35,345 nt of DNA from Methylobacterium oryzihabitans (GCF_004004555.2 NZ_SACP01000043.1:1-35345); one strand, 5' to 3'. Numbered from the stretch's first letter, positions 25,537 through 33,751 are shown. Made by a program: numbers and translations. The notes: a model not told the origin generated them from the sequence alone.

Positions 25537-26391
25537 TCACCCGACGTGGTCGAGCCCGATGTCGAGGATCGGCGCGCTGTGGGTGAGCCAGCCGATCGAG
25601 ATCAGGTCGACGCCGGTCGCTGCGATAGCCGGGGCGGTCTGCGGGGTGACGCGGCCCGACGCCTCGGTGATCGCGCGGCCTCCGACCATCGCCACCGCGC
25701 GGGCCAGCGTCTCGGGACCCATGTTGTCGAGCAGCACCGCGTCGACCCCGATGTCGAGCGCCTCGCGGAGCTGGTCCAGGGTGTCGACCTCGACCTCGAT
25801 CTTGACGAGGTGTCCGACCCCGGCGCGGGCGCGCTCCACCGCCGACCGGATGCCGCCCGCGATCGCGACGTGGTTGTCCTTGATGAGCACCGCGTCGTCG
25901 AGGCCGAAGCGGTGGTTGCCCCCGCCCCCCGCCCGCACGGCGTATTTTTCCACCGCCCGCAGGCCCGGCGTGGTCTTGCGGGTGCAGACCACCGTCGCGC
26001 GGTGGCCGCGGATCGCCGTCGCCACGGCGGCGGTCGCGGTGGCGATGCCGCTCAGCCGGCTCAGCAGGTTGAGGGCGGTGCGCTCCGCCGTGAGGATGCC
26101 GCGCGACGGACCCTCGACCCGCGCCACCACGTCGCCGGGCGCCACCGCGGCGCCGTCCGGCCGCAGCACCGTGACGGCGATGGCCGGGTCGATGAGCCGG
26201 AACGCGGTGGCGGCGAGGTCGAGGCCGGCCACCACGCCCGCCTGGCGGGCGGCCAGCACGGTGGCGCTGCGGTGATCGGCCGGCACGATCGCGTCGGTGG
26301 TGAGGTCGCCGGCCCGGCCGAGGTCCTCAAGCAGGGCGGCGCGCACCACCGGTTCGGTCATGATCGCCGGCAGGGGGGACAGGGGGGTCAT
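25537..26391 (-). CDS. nadC: Nicotinate-nucleotide pyrophosphorylase NadC
   Basis: Converts quinolinate and PRPP to nicotinate mononucleotide, the last shared step of de novo NAD synthesis. It has 284 residues. Family motifs: GDLTTDAIVP near the N-terminus, ERTALNLLSRLSGIAT, CTRKTTPGLRAVEKYAVRAGGG, NHRFGLDDAVLIKDNH and EVEVDTLDQLREAL, and DAVLLDNM. ATG 26391 begins two bases past the nadB stop; ATG 26361 (MTEPVV) is a possible internal start. It is the third gene of the nadABC operon. Confidence 0.95.
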   Translation of the reverse strand: MTPLSPLPAIMTEPVVRAALLEDLGRAGDLTTDAIVPADHRSATVLAARQAGVVAGLDLAATAFRLIDPAIAVTVLRPDGAAVAPGDVVARVEGPSRGILTAERTALNLLSRLSGIATATAAVATAIRGHRATVVCTRKTTPGLRAVEKYAVRAGGGGNHRFGLDDAVLIKDNHVAIAGGIRSAVERARAGVGHLVKIEVEVDTLDQLREALDIGVDAVLLDNMGPETLARAVAMVGGRAITEASGRVTPQTAPAIAATGVDLISIGWLTHSAPILDIGLDHVG

Positions 26392-26393
26392 GG

Positions 26394-27914
26394 TCAGGCG
26401 CTCCGGGCGAGAGGGGGGCGGACGGCGCGGGCCGCCGCGAGGGCGTCGTCGAGGTGCAGGACCGTGCGGCGGGGCGGGGCCGCGCGGTCGGGGTGGTCGG
26501 TGCGGTGGTGGGCGCCGCGGCTCTCGCGCCGGTCGAGGGCGGCGACCGCCATCGTCAGCCCGACGGTCGCCGGGTCCCGGGCCGGGCCCGGCGCCTCGGC
26601 GAGCGGCAACAGGGCCGCGACCGCCGCGCGCAAGGCATCGCCGTCGCGCTCGACGCCGAGCGCCCGCGACAGGATCAACCGGACCCGGGCCGCGTCCGGA
26701 GCCGGAAGCGCGGCCGGCTCCGCGGTCGGGCGCCACCGTCCCGCCGGGGTCCCGGCGACGCTCGCGGCGACCCGCCCGGCGCAGACCGCCGCCTCGGCGA
26801 GGGAGTTGCTGGCGAGGCGGTTGGCCCCGTGCAGGCCGGTCGCCGCGACCTCGCCGCAGGCCCACAGGCCCGGCACGGTGCTGCGTCCGTCCCCGTCCAC
26901 GGCGATGCCGCCCATGTGGTAATGCGCCGCCGGCCGCACCGGGATCGGCTGGCGCGACGGGTCGAGGCCCGCCGCCCGGCACAGGGCGGCGAGGCCGGGA
27001 AACCGCGCCGCGAAGTCCCGACCGGGCTTCTCCCGCGCGTCGAGGAAGACCTGATGGCCAGCCCGCAGACGGCGCCAGACGGCCCGCGCCACCACGTCCC
27101 GCGGCGCCAGTTCCGCCCCGGGCTCGCCGGCGAGGAAGCGGGCGCCGGTCTCGTCGACCAGCACCGCGCCCTCGCCGCGCACCGCCTCGCTGACGAGGCC
27201 CATCGGCCGGGCCGGGGTGTCGAGGGCGGTGGGGTGGAACTGCACGAATTCCGGGTCGGCCAGCGCCGCCCCGGCCCGGGCCGCCAGGGCGAGGCCCGTG
27301 CCGAGGGCGCCGGCCGGGTTGGTGCTGTCGGCAAACAGCCCGCCGAGCCCGCCGGTGGCGAGCACGACCCGGTCCGTGGCGAGGACGCCCGGCCCGGCCG
27401 GACCCGCGACGGCGAGGCCGGCGACGGCGCCGTCGTGCAGGAGCAGCCGGCGCGCCTCGCCGGTCAGTACGGTGACCGAGGGCGTGCGGGCGAGCGCCGC
27501 CCCGAGGGCGCGCATGATCTCGCGCCCGGTGGCGGCACCCGCCGCGTGGACGATCCGGCGCCGGCCGTGCGCCGCTTCGAGGCCGAGAAGCAGGGCACCG
27601 TCCGGCCCGCGATCGAAGACGGCGCCGAGGCGTTCCAGCGCCGCGACCGCCGCCGGGGCGGCGGCGAGGATCGCCGCGGCGGCGTCGCGGTCGCACAGGC
27701 CGTCGCCGGCCGCGAGGGTGTCGGCGAGGTGCAGCCCCGGATCGTCGCCGGCTCCGATCGCGGCGGCGATCCCGCCCTGCGCCCAGGCGCTGGCGGCGCC
27801 GTCGCCCGCCGGGGCGAGGAGGACCACCGGCTCGGGCGCCAGCGTCAGGGCGGTGAGCAGGCCGGCGAGCCCGGCCCCGACCACCACCGGCCGGCCGTCG
27901 AGCGCGGCACTCAT
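26394..27914 (-). CDS. nadB: L-aspartate oxidase NadB
   Basis: FAD enzyme that oxidises aspartate to iminoaspartate, the substrate of NadA. It has 506 residues. The Rossmann start is PVVVGAGLAGLLTAL, followed by SAWAQGGIAAAIG, FVQFHPTAL, RPAAHYHMGGIAVDGDGR and the active-site segment GLHGANRLASNSLAEA. The C-terminal helical domain is present (HHRTDHPD). Start ATG 27914 overlaps the nadA stop by four bases (ATGA), indicating translational coupling, and nadC follows two bases after its stop. All parts look intact. Confidence 0.95.
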   Translation of the reverse strand: MSAALDGRPVVVGAGLAGLLTALTLAPEPVVLLAPAGDGAASAWAQGGIAAAIGAGDDPGLHLADTLAAGDGLCDRDAAAAILAAAPAAVAALERLGAVFDRGPDGALLLGLEAAHGRRRIVHAAGAATGREIMRALGAALARTPSVTVLTGEARRLLLHDGAVAGLAVAGPAGPGVLATDRVVLATGGLGGLFADSTNPAGALGTGLALAARAGAALADPEFVQFHPTALDTPARPMGLVSEAVRGEGAVLVDETGARFLAGEPGAELAPRDVVARAVWRRLRAGHQVFLDAREKPGRDFAARFPGLAALCRAAGLDPSRQPIPVRPAAHYHMGGIAVDGDGRSTVPGLWACGEVAATGLHGANRLASNSLAEAAVCAGRVAASVAGTPAGRWRPTAEPAALPAPDAARVRLILSRALGVERDGDALRAAVAALLPLAEAPGPARDPATVGLTMAVAALDRRESRGAHHRTDHPDRAAPPRRTVLHLDDALAAARAVRPPLARSA

Positions 27915-28894
27915 AGCGCCAGCATCCGCTCGACGGCCCGCCGGGCCGGGGCGGCGACGGCCGGATCGATCGTCACCGGGTGGCGGCCCTCCTCCAGCGC
28001 CCGCCGGATGGTCCCGAGGGTGATCCGCTTCATGTGCGGGCACAGGTTGCACGGGCGGATGAACGCCACGTCCGGGTGCCGGACCGCGACGTTGTCGCTC
28101 ATCGAGCACTCGGTCAGCAGCACCACCTGCTCGGGCCGGCGGGTGGCGACGAAGTCCGACATCACCGCGGTCGAACCGGAGAAGTCGGCCTCGGCCACGA
28201 CCTCGGGCGGGCATTCCGGGTGGGCGAGCACCACCACGCCGGGATGGGCCTCGCGCAGTTCGCGCACCTCGGCCGGGGTGAAGCGCTCGTGGACCTCGCA
28301 GTGGCCGTGCCAGGGGATGATCTCGACCGCGGTTTCGGCCGCGACGTTGCGGGCGAGGTACTCGTCCGGCAGCATGATGACCCGGGGCACGCCGAGGGAT
28401 TCGACCACCCGGCGGGCGTTGCCCGAGGTGCAGCAGATGTCGGATTCGGCCTTCACCGCCGCCGAGGTGTTGACGTAGGTGACCACCGGCACGTCGGGGT
28501 GGCGGCGGCGCATCGCCCGCACGTCCGCGGGCGTGATCGACTCGGCGAGCGAGCAGCCGGCGGCGAGATCCGGGATCAGCACCGTGCGGTCCGGGTTCAG
28601 GAGCTTCGCCGTCTCGGCCATGAAGTGGACGCCGGCGAGCACGATCACGTCGGCGCAGGTGTCCATCGCCATCCGGGCCAGCGCGAGGCTGTCGCCGACG
28701 AGGTCGGCGACGCAGTGGAAGATCTCCGGCGTCTGGTAGTTGTGCGCGAGGATCACCGCGTTGTGCCGGCGCTTGAGCGCCAGGATCGCGTCGACGTCCC
28801 CGGCGAAGGCCGGCCACTCGACCGGCGGGATCACCCGTCGCACCCGCTCGTAGAGCGGCGCCGTGCGGACCAGGATCTCGTTTGCCACGACCAT
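27911..28894 (-). CDS. nadA: Quinolinate synthase NadA
   Basis: Condenses iminoaspartate with dihydroxyacetone phosphate to quinolinate with a [4Fe-4S] cluster. It has 327 residues. The three expected Cys ligand regions are AAGCSLAES, SDICCTSGNA and PCNLCPHMKRIT. VILAHNYQTPEIFHCVADLVGDSL is also diagnostic. Start ATG 28894 is preferred to ATG 28915 because GGAG stands eight bases upstream; the longer start would lie inside the operator. First gene of nadABC, regulated probably by the upstream NadQ-like protein through tandem palindromes that overlap its ribosome-binding site. Confidence 0.95.
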   Translation of the reverse strand: MVVANEILVRTAPLYERVRRVIPPVEWPAFAGDVDAILALKRRHNAVILAHNYQTPEIFHCVADLVGDSLALARMAMDTCADVIVLAGVHFMAETAKLLNPDRTVLIPDLAAGCSLAESITPADVRAMRRRHPDVPVVTYVNTSAAVKAESDICCTSGNARRVVESLGVPRVIMLPDEYLARNVAAETAVEIIPWHGHCEVHERFTPAEVRELREAHPGVVVLAHPECPPEVVAEADFSGSTAVMSDFVATRRPEQVVLLTECSMSDNVAVRHPDVAFIRPCNLCPHMKRITLGTIRRALEEGRHPVTIDPAVAAPARRAVERMLAL

Positions 28895-28897
28895 CTT

Positions 28898-28953
28898 TAT
28901 ACTCCGATTGAGCATATGCGTGATATGCTGAAGCCGAGCATAAGGTTTGTCAA
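28898..28953 (-). promoter_or_regulatory. nadA promoter with tandem 19-bp operators
   Basis: On the nadA strand TTGACA (28953-28948) is a perfect -35. Downstream lie TATGCTCGGCTTCAGCATA (28942-28924) and, seven bases later, TATGCTCAATCGGAGTATA (28916-28898). Both are 19 bp with 7-base arms and a 5-base centre (inverted TATGCT/AGCATA). The first covers the -35/-10 spacer and likely -10 region; the second contains the GGAG of nadA. This fits repression by the adjacent NadQ-like regulator. Confidence 0.7.
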
Positions 28954-29002
28954 TCAGCCTCCGGTTGCCTTTTCCAGGTTGCAGGGCGCCGCGGGCGAAG
29001 GG

Positions 29003-29917
29003 TCAGCCGCGGGTGAGCGGCAGCTTGGTGCCGGCGACCGCGCGCTCGATCAGCACCGCGGGGCGGAAGCGGAACAGCTTGGCGGGGCGGCCGCCGGTAT
29101 CGGGCGTGCTGGCGCCGGTCTCCTCGACCAGCTCCTGCTGCTCGATCAGGCGGCGGAAGTTCTGCTTGTGGACGCGCAGGCCGGCCAGGGCCTCGACGCT
29201 GCGCTGGAGCTGGAGCAGGGTGAAGCTCGCCGGCATCAGCTCGAACACCACCGGGCGATACTTGATCTTGGCCCGCAGCCGCGCGATGCCGGTCGCCAGG
29301 ATGCGGCGGTGGTCGCCCTGCATCCGCCGGCCGGGCACCGGCTCGGCGGCGGCCGCCTCCGGGACGAGGCCGGCCTCGTAGAGCAGTTCGTAGCGCTGGA
29401 GCGTCAGTTCCTCGTTCCAGGCCGCGCCGTCGAGGCTGAAGGCGATCGCGACGCGCTGCTCGCGGGCGCGGCGCTGCTCGGCGCTGGCGGACGTGGCCCA
29501 GGCCCGCAGCCGCGGCTTCAGCACGCCCTCGATCACCGCCGGCGGTCCCCCGCGACAATCCTCCCACGGGAAGTAGTCGTACCAGGTGCGCCAGCCCTCC
29601 TCGCCCGGGCCCGCGCCCGGCTCCTCGCGGGTGAGGCCGAGATAGCTGACCGCGATCACCCGGGCGTCGCCGCCGCCGTCGCGGTCCCGATCGGCGAAGG
29701 TGTAGAGCTGCTCGACATAGCCGAGGGGATGGCCGGTCTGCCGCTCGACCCAGGCCCGCAGGCCGGCCTGGAGCGAGCGGTGCGCCGGTTCGAACGGGCC
29801 GGAGGGCAGCGCGCCCGCCCCGGGGATGGTCAGGACCCGCGGCTCCCCGTCGGTGACCGCGACCACGACGGCGATCAGCTCGCCCGCGATGGCGCCCGGC
29901 TTCCCCTGCCCCGTCAT
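29003..29917 (-). CDS. nadQ: NadQ-like Nudix/winged-helix NAD regulator
   Basis: A 304-residue protein. The N-terminal half is a degenerate Nudix-like domain (IAVVVAVTDGEPRVLTIPGAGALPSGPF, then VEQLYTFADRDRD and VIAVSYLGLTRE), without a catalytic Nudix box. The C-terminal half (FELMPASFTLLQLQRSVEALAGLRVHKQNFRRLIEQQELVEETGA) is a winged helix like that of NrtR-type regulators. The overall plan fits NadQ (COG4111), a repressor of NAD synthesis in alphaproteobacteria. It precedes nadA by 108 bases on the same strand, and two palindromes lie in that gap. The effector is unknown from sequence. Start ATG 29917 is chosen from the domain N-terminus. Confidence 0.75.
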   Translation of the reverse strand: MTGQGKPGAIAGELIAVVVAVTDGEPRVLTIPGAGALPSGPFEPAHRSLQAGLRAWVERQTGHPLGYVEQLYTFADRDRDGGGDARVIAVSYLGLTREEPGAGPGEEGWRTWYDYFPWEDCRGGPPAVIEGVLKPRLRAWATSASAEQRRAREQRVAIAFSLDGAAWNEELTLQRYELLYEAGLVPEAAAAEPVPGRRMQGDHRRILATGIARLRAKIKYRPVVFELMPASFTLLQLQRSVEALAGLRVHKQNFRRLIEQQELVEETGASTPDTGGRPAKLFRFRPAVLIERAVAGTKLPLTRG

Positions 29918-30030
29918 GACTGCCCCGGCTGCGCGACGACTTCGGCTCCGGGCCATACGGCGCCAGGGCGGGGACGGCAAACCCGGCCGGTCGCGGCGCG
30001 ATCCGACCGTCGCCGTGCGGACATCGAGGC

Positions 30031-30055
30031 GCGAACCGTCATCGTTCCGGTTCGC
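30031..30055. promoter_or_regulatory. Inverted repeat in nadQ-thioesterase divergent region
   Basis: GCGAACCG-N9-CGGTTCGC is a perfect 8-bp inverted repeat in the 234-base gap between divergent nadQ and the thioesterase gene. It differs from the TATGCTC operators of nadA, so a different regulator or an RNA hairpin is implied if it is functional. Confidence 0.35.
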
Positions 30056-30151
30056 AAGTGGGTTCCCTGCGGCAGCGGACCGATGCACTGTGCGGCGACG
30101 CTGCGTTCGCGAGACCCGGCGCCCCGCCCCTGCCCGAGAAGGAGTGCTCCG

Positions 30152-30541
30152 GTGTCCGACGACCTTGCCGCCGAACGGGGCGTGCCGGTGATCCGCACGA
30201 TCGCGATGCCGGCCGACACCAACCCGGCCGGGGACATCTTCGGCGGCTGGCTGATGGCGCAGATGGATCTCGCCGCCGGCAACGTCGCGGCCCGGCGGGC
30301 GCGGGGCCGCTGCGCCACCATCGCGGTCGAGGGCATGACCTTCCTGCACCCGGTCTTCGTCGGCGACGAGGTGAGCCTCTACGCCCGGATCGTCTCGGTC
30401 GGCCGCAGCTCGCTGAAGATCCGCATCGAGGCGTGGCGCCGGGCACGCGAGAGCGAGGAGACCACCCAGGTCACCCAGGCGCTGTTCACCTTCGTGGCGA
30501 TCGACGCGAACCGCCGCCCGCGGCCGGTGCCGCCGGACTGA
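30152..30541 (+). CDS. YciA-type acyl-CoA thioesterase
   Basis: Hotdog-fold thioesterase of 129 residues that hydrolyses acyl-CoA to free acid and CoA. It has the YciA pattern: RTIAMPADTNPAGDIFGGWLMAQMD, with the Asp of GDIFGGW as the likely catalytic residue, followed by TIAVEGMTFLHPVFVGDEVSLYARI and TQALFTFVAID. GTG 30152 is chosen because GAAGGAG lies eight bases upstream and it gives the expected N-terminus. The gene is convergent with the AmpG-like permease and divergent from nadQ. Confidence 0.9.
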   Translation: MSDDLAAERGVPVIRTIAMPADTNPAGDIFGGWLMAQMDLAAGNVAARRARGRCATIAVEGMTFLHPVFVGDEVSLYARIVSVGRSSLKIRIEAWRRARESEETTQVTQALFTFVAIDANRRPRPVPPD

Positions 30542-30554
30542 GGCACCGACGGCG

Positions 30555-30580
30555 CGTGAGGCGGCGCCCCCGGCCTCACG
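30555..30580. terminator. Hairpin between convergent thioesterase and permease
   Basis: CGTGAGGC and GCCTCACG form a perfect 8-bp stem with a 10-base loop. It lies between the two convergent genes, and its right arm includes the permease stop codon (30576-30578). It may act as a shared bidirectional terminator; there is no U-tract on either strand. Confidence 0.45.
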
Positions 30581-31907
30581 GCCGCGCCACCGCCCCGTTC
30601 GCCGCGACGTCCTGCACCTCGTCGCGCTCGCCCGGCAGCAGCCGCAGGGCGAGGCAGAGCGCCACCACCGGGATCCCGACCATCGCCGTCATCACGAAGA
30701 AGGCCGGGTAGCCCATCGCCTCGACGGCGAAGCCGGTGAGGCCGCCGACGAACTTGCCCGGCAGGGCGTAGAGCGAGGACAGGAGCGCGTACTGCGTCGC
30801 CGCGAAGGCCGGCGAGGTCAGGCCCGACATGTAGGCGATGAGCGCGGTGCCCGCGAAGGCGCCCGCGAAGTTGTCGATGCTGATGCTCGCCACCAGCAGC
30901 GGCAGGTCGTGGCCGGCGAGCGCCAGCCACGCGAACATCAGGTTCGAGGCCGAGGCGGCGATGCCGCCGATCAGCAGCGACAGGTGCATCCCGAGCCGGC
31001 TGACCGCGATCCCGCCCGCGAAGGCCCCGGCGATGCCGACCCAGACGCCGTAGACCTTCGACACCGTGGCGATCTCGGACAGGCTGAACTTCATGTCGAT
31101 GTAGAGCGGGTTCGCCATGATGCCGGACACGATGTCGGGCAGGCGGTAGAGGGTGATGAGCGCGAGGATCAGGGCGAGGCCCGCGCCCTTGCGCCGCACG
31201 AGATCGGCGAAGGGCTCGACCACCGCCTCCTGCAAGCCGGCGCGCCAGCCGCGGCGCTGGCCGGGATCGCGCGCCTGCACCTTCGGGGCGGCGAGCGTGC
31301 CGACGATCGCGACCAGCATCAGCGCCGCCATCGTGCCGTAGGCGGGAGCCCAGCCGAAGGCGTCGGCGACGTAGAGCGCGCCGGCCCCGGCGCAGATGCG
31401 GGCGAGCGCGTAGCCGAGCTGGTAGGCGGCGAGCATCATGCCCTGGCGCTCGGTCGGGGCGGCGTCGATGCGCCAGCCGTCGACCACGATGTCCTGGGTC
31501 GCCGACGCGAAGGCGATCAGCAGGGCGCAGACCACGACGTAGCCGAGGGACTGCGCCGGGTCGCCCCGGCTCATCGCCACGAGGCTTCCGGCGACCAGGA
31601 GCTGCGAGGCGAGCATCCAGCCCCGGCGCCGGCCGAGCCACCGCGACAGCACCGGCAGGTCGAAGCGGTCGATCACCGGCGCCCACAGGAACTTCAGCGA
31701 GTAGGCGAGCGAGACGTAGCTGAGCAGGCCGATCTCGGAGCGGGCGATGCCGACGCTGCGCAGCCACGCCGACAGGGTGGCGAAGACGAGCAGGATCGGC
31801 AGCCCGGCCCCGAAGCCGAGCACCAGCATCAGCGCCATGCGCCGGTCGGAGGCGACGTCGCGCAGGGTCCGCCGGGTGCCGTCGAGCCAGCCGGAGAGAG
31901 GTGTCAT
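30576..31907 (-). CDS. AmpG-like muropeptide permease (MFS)
   Basis: A 443-residue major-facilitator protein with about 12 hydrophobic segments. It fits AmpG: LGFGAGLPILLVFATLSAWLRSVGI, LLSYVSLAYSLKFLWAPVIDRFDLPV, GRRRGWMLASQLL, then ATQDIVVDGWRIDAAP. AmpG brings GlcNAc-anhydroMurNAc peptides into the cytoplasm for cell-wall recycling and beta-lactamase induction. The window also encodes a lytic transglycosylase that would make such products, though far away. The divergent neighbour is a LOV histidine kinase. Family is sure, substrate likely. Confidence 0.88.
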   Translation of the reverse strand: MTPLSGWLDGTRRTLRDVASDRRMALMLVLGFGAGLPILLVFATLSAWLRSVGIARSEIGLLSYVSLAYSLKFLWAPVIDRFDLPVLSRWLGRRRGWMLASQLLVAGSLVAMSRGDPAQSLGYVVVCALLIAFASATQDIVVDGWRIDAAPTERQGMMLAAYQLGYALARICAGAGALYVADAFGWAPAYGTMAALMLVAIVGTLAAPKVQARDPGQRRGWRAGLQEAVVEPFADLVRRKGAGLALILALITLYRLPDIVSGIMANPLYIDMKFSLSEIATVSKVYGVWVGIAGAFAGGIAVSRLGMHLSLLIGGIAASASNLMFAWLALAGHDLPLLVASISIDNFAGAFAGTALIAYMSGLTSPAFAATQYALLSSLYALPGKFVGGLTGFAVEAMGYPAFFVMTAMVGIPVVALCLALRLLPGERDEVQDVAANGAVARP

Positions 31908-32005
31908 CGCGTTCCGTCCTCGATCGGGCGCCCCGCCGTGCGGGACGGCGGGTGATGCCGCCCCACGAACCGGGCGACATGATGGACCCCCGATATGGAG
32001 GCAAG

Positions 32006-32013
32006 ATGGTTAA
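32006..32013 (-). promoter_or_regulatory. TTAACCAT motif in AmpG/LOV-kinase divergent region
   Basis: The minus strand reads GTTAACCATCTTGCC, with TTAACCAT like the motif before the transglycosylase gene. It lies 99-106 bases before the permease start and about 160 before the kinase start. The rest of this 263-base gap shows no other clear signal. Confidence 0.3.
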
Positions 32014-32170
32014 CGGGCCGGTCCGGTGCGGGGCCGCCCCGCGAACCGGCCATGCACAGCTTCGTGGCCCCGTCGCCGCCACCGTCGACCCCGACCCGGG
32101 AACTGCCGCCGCGACGGCTCGTTCGGGTTGCGGGAGCCGGTGCCGGCTCGGCATCGGGGCGCAAAGGGCG

Positions 32171-33265
32171 ATGGAGGATCCAGTCGGTCGGTCGGTCGGG
32201 ACCGAGGGAACGCGGTTCGCGGCGGCGTTCCGGGGGAGCCCGCTGCCGATGGTGCTGACGGACCCGCACCGGGCCGACAACCCGATCGTCTTCACCAACG
32301 CGGCCTTCGCGCGGCTCACAGGCTACGCCCCCGAGGAGGTGATCGGCCGCAACTGCCGCTTCCTCCAGGGGCCCGAGAGCGACCCCGGCGCGATCGCGCG
32401 GGTCCGGGCGGCGATCGCGCGCTGCGAACCGGTCGAGGTCGACCTCCTCAACTACCGCCGCGACGGGACGCCGTTCTGGAACGGCATGGCGTTGAGCCCG
32501 GTCCGCGACGAGACCGGAACGCTGGTGAACTACTTCGCGGTCCTCACCGACGTCTCGCCCCGCCGCACCCGAGAGGACCGGCTGGCCGAGGCCCGCAGCC
32601 ACCTGGAACAGGACGTCGACGACCGCACCCGGGCGCTCCAGGCCGCCCTCGACCAGAAGACCGCGCTGCTGCACGAGGTCGACCACCGGGTGAAGAACAA
32701 CCTCCAGGTGATCTCCTCGCTGATGCTGCTCAAGGCCCGGCGTACCGGCGATTCCGGGGGACGCGACGCGCTGCTCGGCATGGCCGACCGCATCGGCGCC
32801 CTCGCGACGGTGCATCGCCTGCTCTACAGTGCCGGCGACGTGAGCCGCTTCGACCTGCACGACTTCGCGGCGGATTTCGGCTCCGACCTCGCCTCCGGGC
32901 TGAAGGGCGACCGGATCGACCTCGCCCTCGCGGTCGAGCCGGTTCCGGTTCCGGCCTCGAAGGCGGCGCCGCTGGCCCTTCTGCTGCACGAACTGGCCAC
33001 CAACGCGGTGCGGCACGCCTTTCCGGACGGACGGCCGGGTCGCATCGCGATCGAGGCGCGGGAGGAGGACGACGCGCTGCTGCTGTCGGTCGCCGACGAC
33101 GGGGTCGGACTCGCGGCCGGGACGCCCAACCCCGACGGCTTCGGGCGCGGGCTGATCGACATGGTGGTGCGGCAGATGCGCGGATCGATCGCCTGGGACG
33201 ACCTCGCCCCCGGCACCCGCGCGCGGATCCGCCTGCCCCTCGGTGCCCCGGAGCATCGCCGGTGA
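32171..33265 (+). CDS. LOV-domain histidine kinase (HisKA_2 type)
   Basis: A soluble sensor kinase of 364 residues. The LOV domain (about 18-130) has GRNCRFLQG with the flavin-adduct Cys62, then NYRRDGTPFWN. Where most LOV domains have Gln in the last strand, this one reads YFAVLTDV, with Leu125 there. A coiled linker leads to HEVDHRVKNNLQVISSLMLLKARR, a HisKA_2 phosphoacceptor box with His172. The HATPase part has LLHELATNAVRHAF and VADDGVGL. It probably senses blue light and phosphorylates the response regulator that overlaps it by four bases (GTGA). ATG 32171 has only a weak ribosome-binding site. Confidence 0.88.
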   Translation: MEDPVGRSVGTEGTRFAAAFRGSPLPMVLTDPHRADNPIVFTNAAFARLTGYAPEEVIGRNCRFLQGPESDPGAIARVRAAIARCEPVEVDLLNYRRDGTPFWNGMALSPVRDETGTLVNYFAVLTDVSPRRTREDRLAEARSHLEQDVDDRTRALQAALDQKTALLHEVDHRVKNNLQVISSLMLLKARRTGDSGGRDALLGMADRIGALATVHRLLYSAGDVSRFDLHDFAADFGSDLASGLKGDRIDLALAVEPVPVPASKAAPLALLLHELATNAVRHAFPDGRPGRIAIEAREEDDALLLSVADDGVGLAAGTPNPDGFGRGLIDMVVRQMRGSIAWDDLAPGTRARIRLPLGAPEHRR

Positions 33266-33697
33266 CCGCGGCAAGCCCCTTGCGGATCCTCGTGGTCGAG
33301 GACGAGGTGTTCGTCGCGCTCGAACTCGAATGCCTGCTCGAGGAGAGCGGGCACGCGGTCGTCGGCACGGCGGCGGATTCGCGCGAGGCGACCGCCCTCG
33401 GCGACCGCCCTCGGCGACCGCCTGCGGCCCGACCTCGCCCTCGTCGACATCCACCTCGCCGACGGCCCGACCGGCGTCTCGGTCGCGCAGGCGCTCGACG
33501 CGCTCGGCGGCATCACGGTGCTGTTCACCACCGCCAACGCCAAGCGGATTCCGGACGACTGCTCCGCCGGCCTCGGCATCGTCGCCAAGCCGTATTCGCC
33601 CCGGGCGATCCTGGCGGCGGTGGACTACGCCGCCCGGGTCCGGGCCGGGCAGGCGCCCGAGCGCGTGCCGGAGGGCATGCGGCTCATCGCACGCTGA
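33262..33697 (+). pseudogene. Response regulator receiver gene, frameshifted by 13-bp duplication
   Basis: GTG 33262 overlaps the stop of the LOV kinase gene. The frame gives PLRILVVEDEVFVALELECLLEES, then breaks at a 13-bp tandem duplication (33390-33415). Removing one copy restores a 140-residue single-domain receiver: LRPDLALVDIHLADGPTG with the phosphoacceptor Asp, ITVLFTTAN and IVAKPYSP with the switch Lys, ending at TGA 33697. As given, translation leaves the receiver frame before the Asp and runs on, so the product cannot be a working receiver. It could be a recent mutation, a reversible slippage variant or a sequence error. Confidence 0.85.
33390..33415 (+). repeat. 13-bp exact tandem duplication
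   Basis: GACCGCCCTCGGC occurs twice without a gap (33390-33402 and 33403-33415), followed by a seven-base partial third copy GACCGCC. Thirteen is not a multiple of three, so the duplication shifts the receiver frame. Confidence 0.95.
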
Positions 33698-33751
33698 GCC
33701 ACGCGGATTCCGAGACCGAGGGCCCGGAACCGCGGGCAGAGACCGGCAGCG

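Noticed and set aside
26394..28817. Extended NadB reading to 28817
   Set aside because: The extra N-terminal part is an alternative frame of nadA; the ATGA overlap at 27914 gives the normal NadB start.
27980..30541. An apparent 853-residue protein ending in the YciA thioesterase
   Set aside because: The upstream part is antisense to nadA and nadQ. A strong ribosome-binding site and the family N-terminus place the start at GTG 30152.
30555..30580. Treating the GC-rich hairpins after cpaD, ffh and the thioesterase as classical intrinsic terminators
   Set aside because: None is followed by a run of U. They are listed only as possible terminators with reduced confidence.
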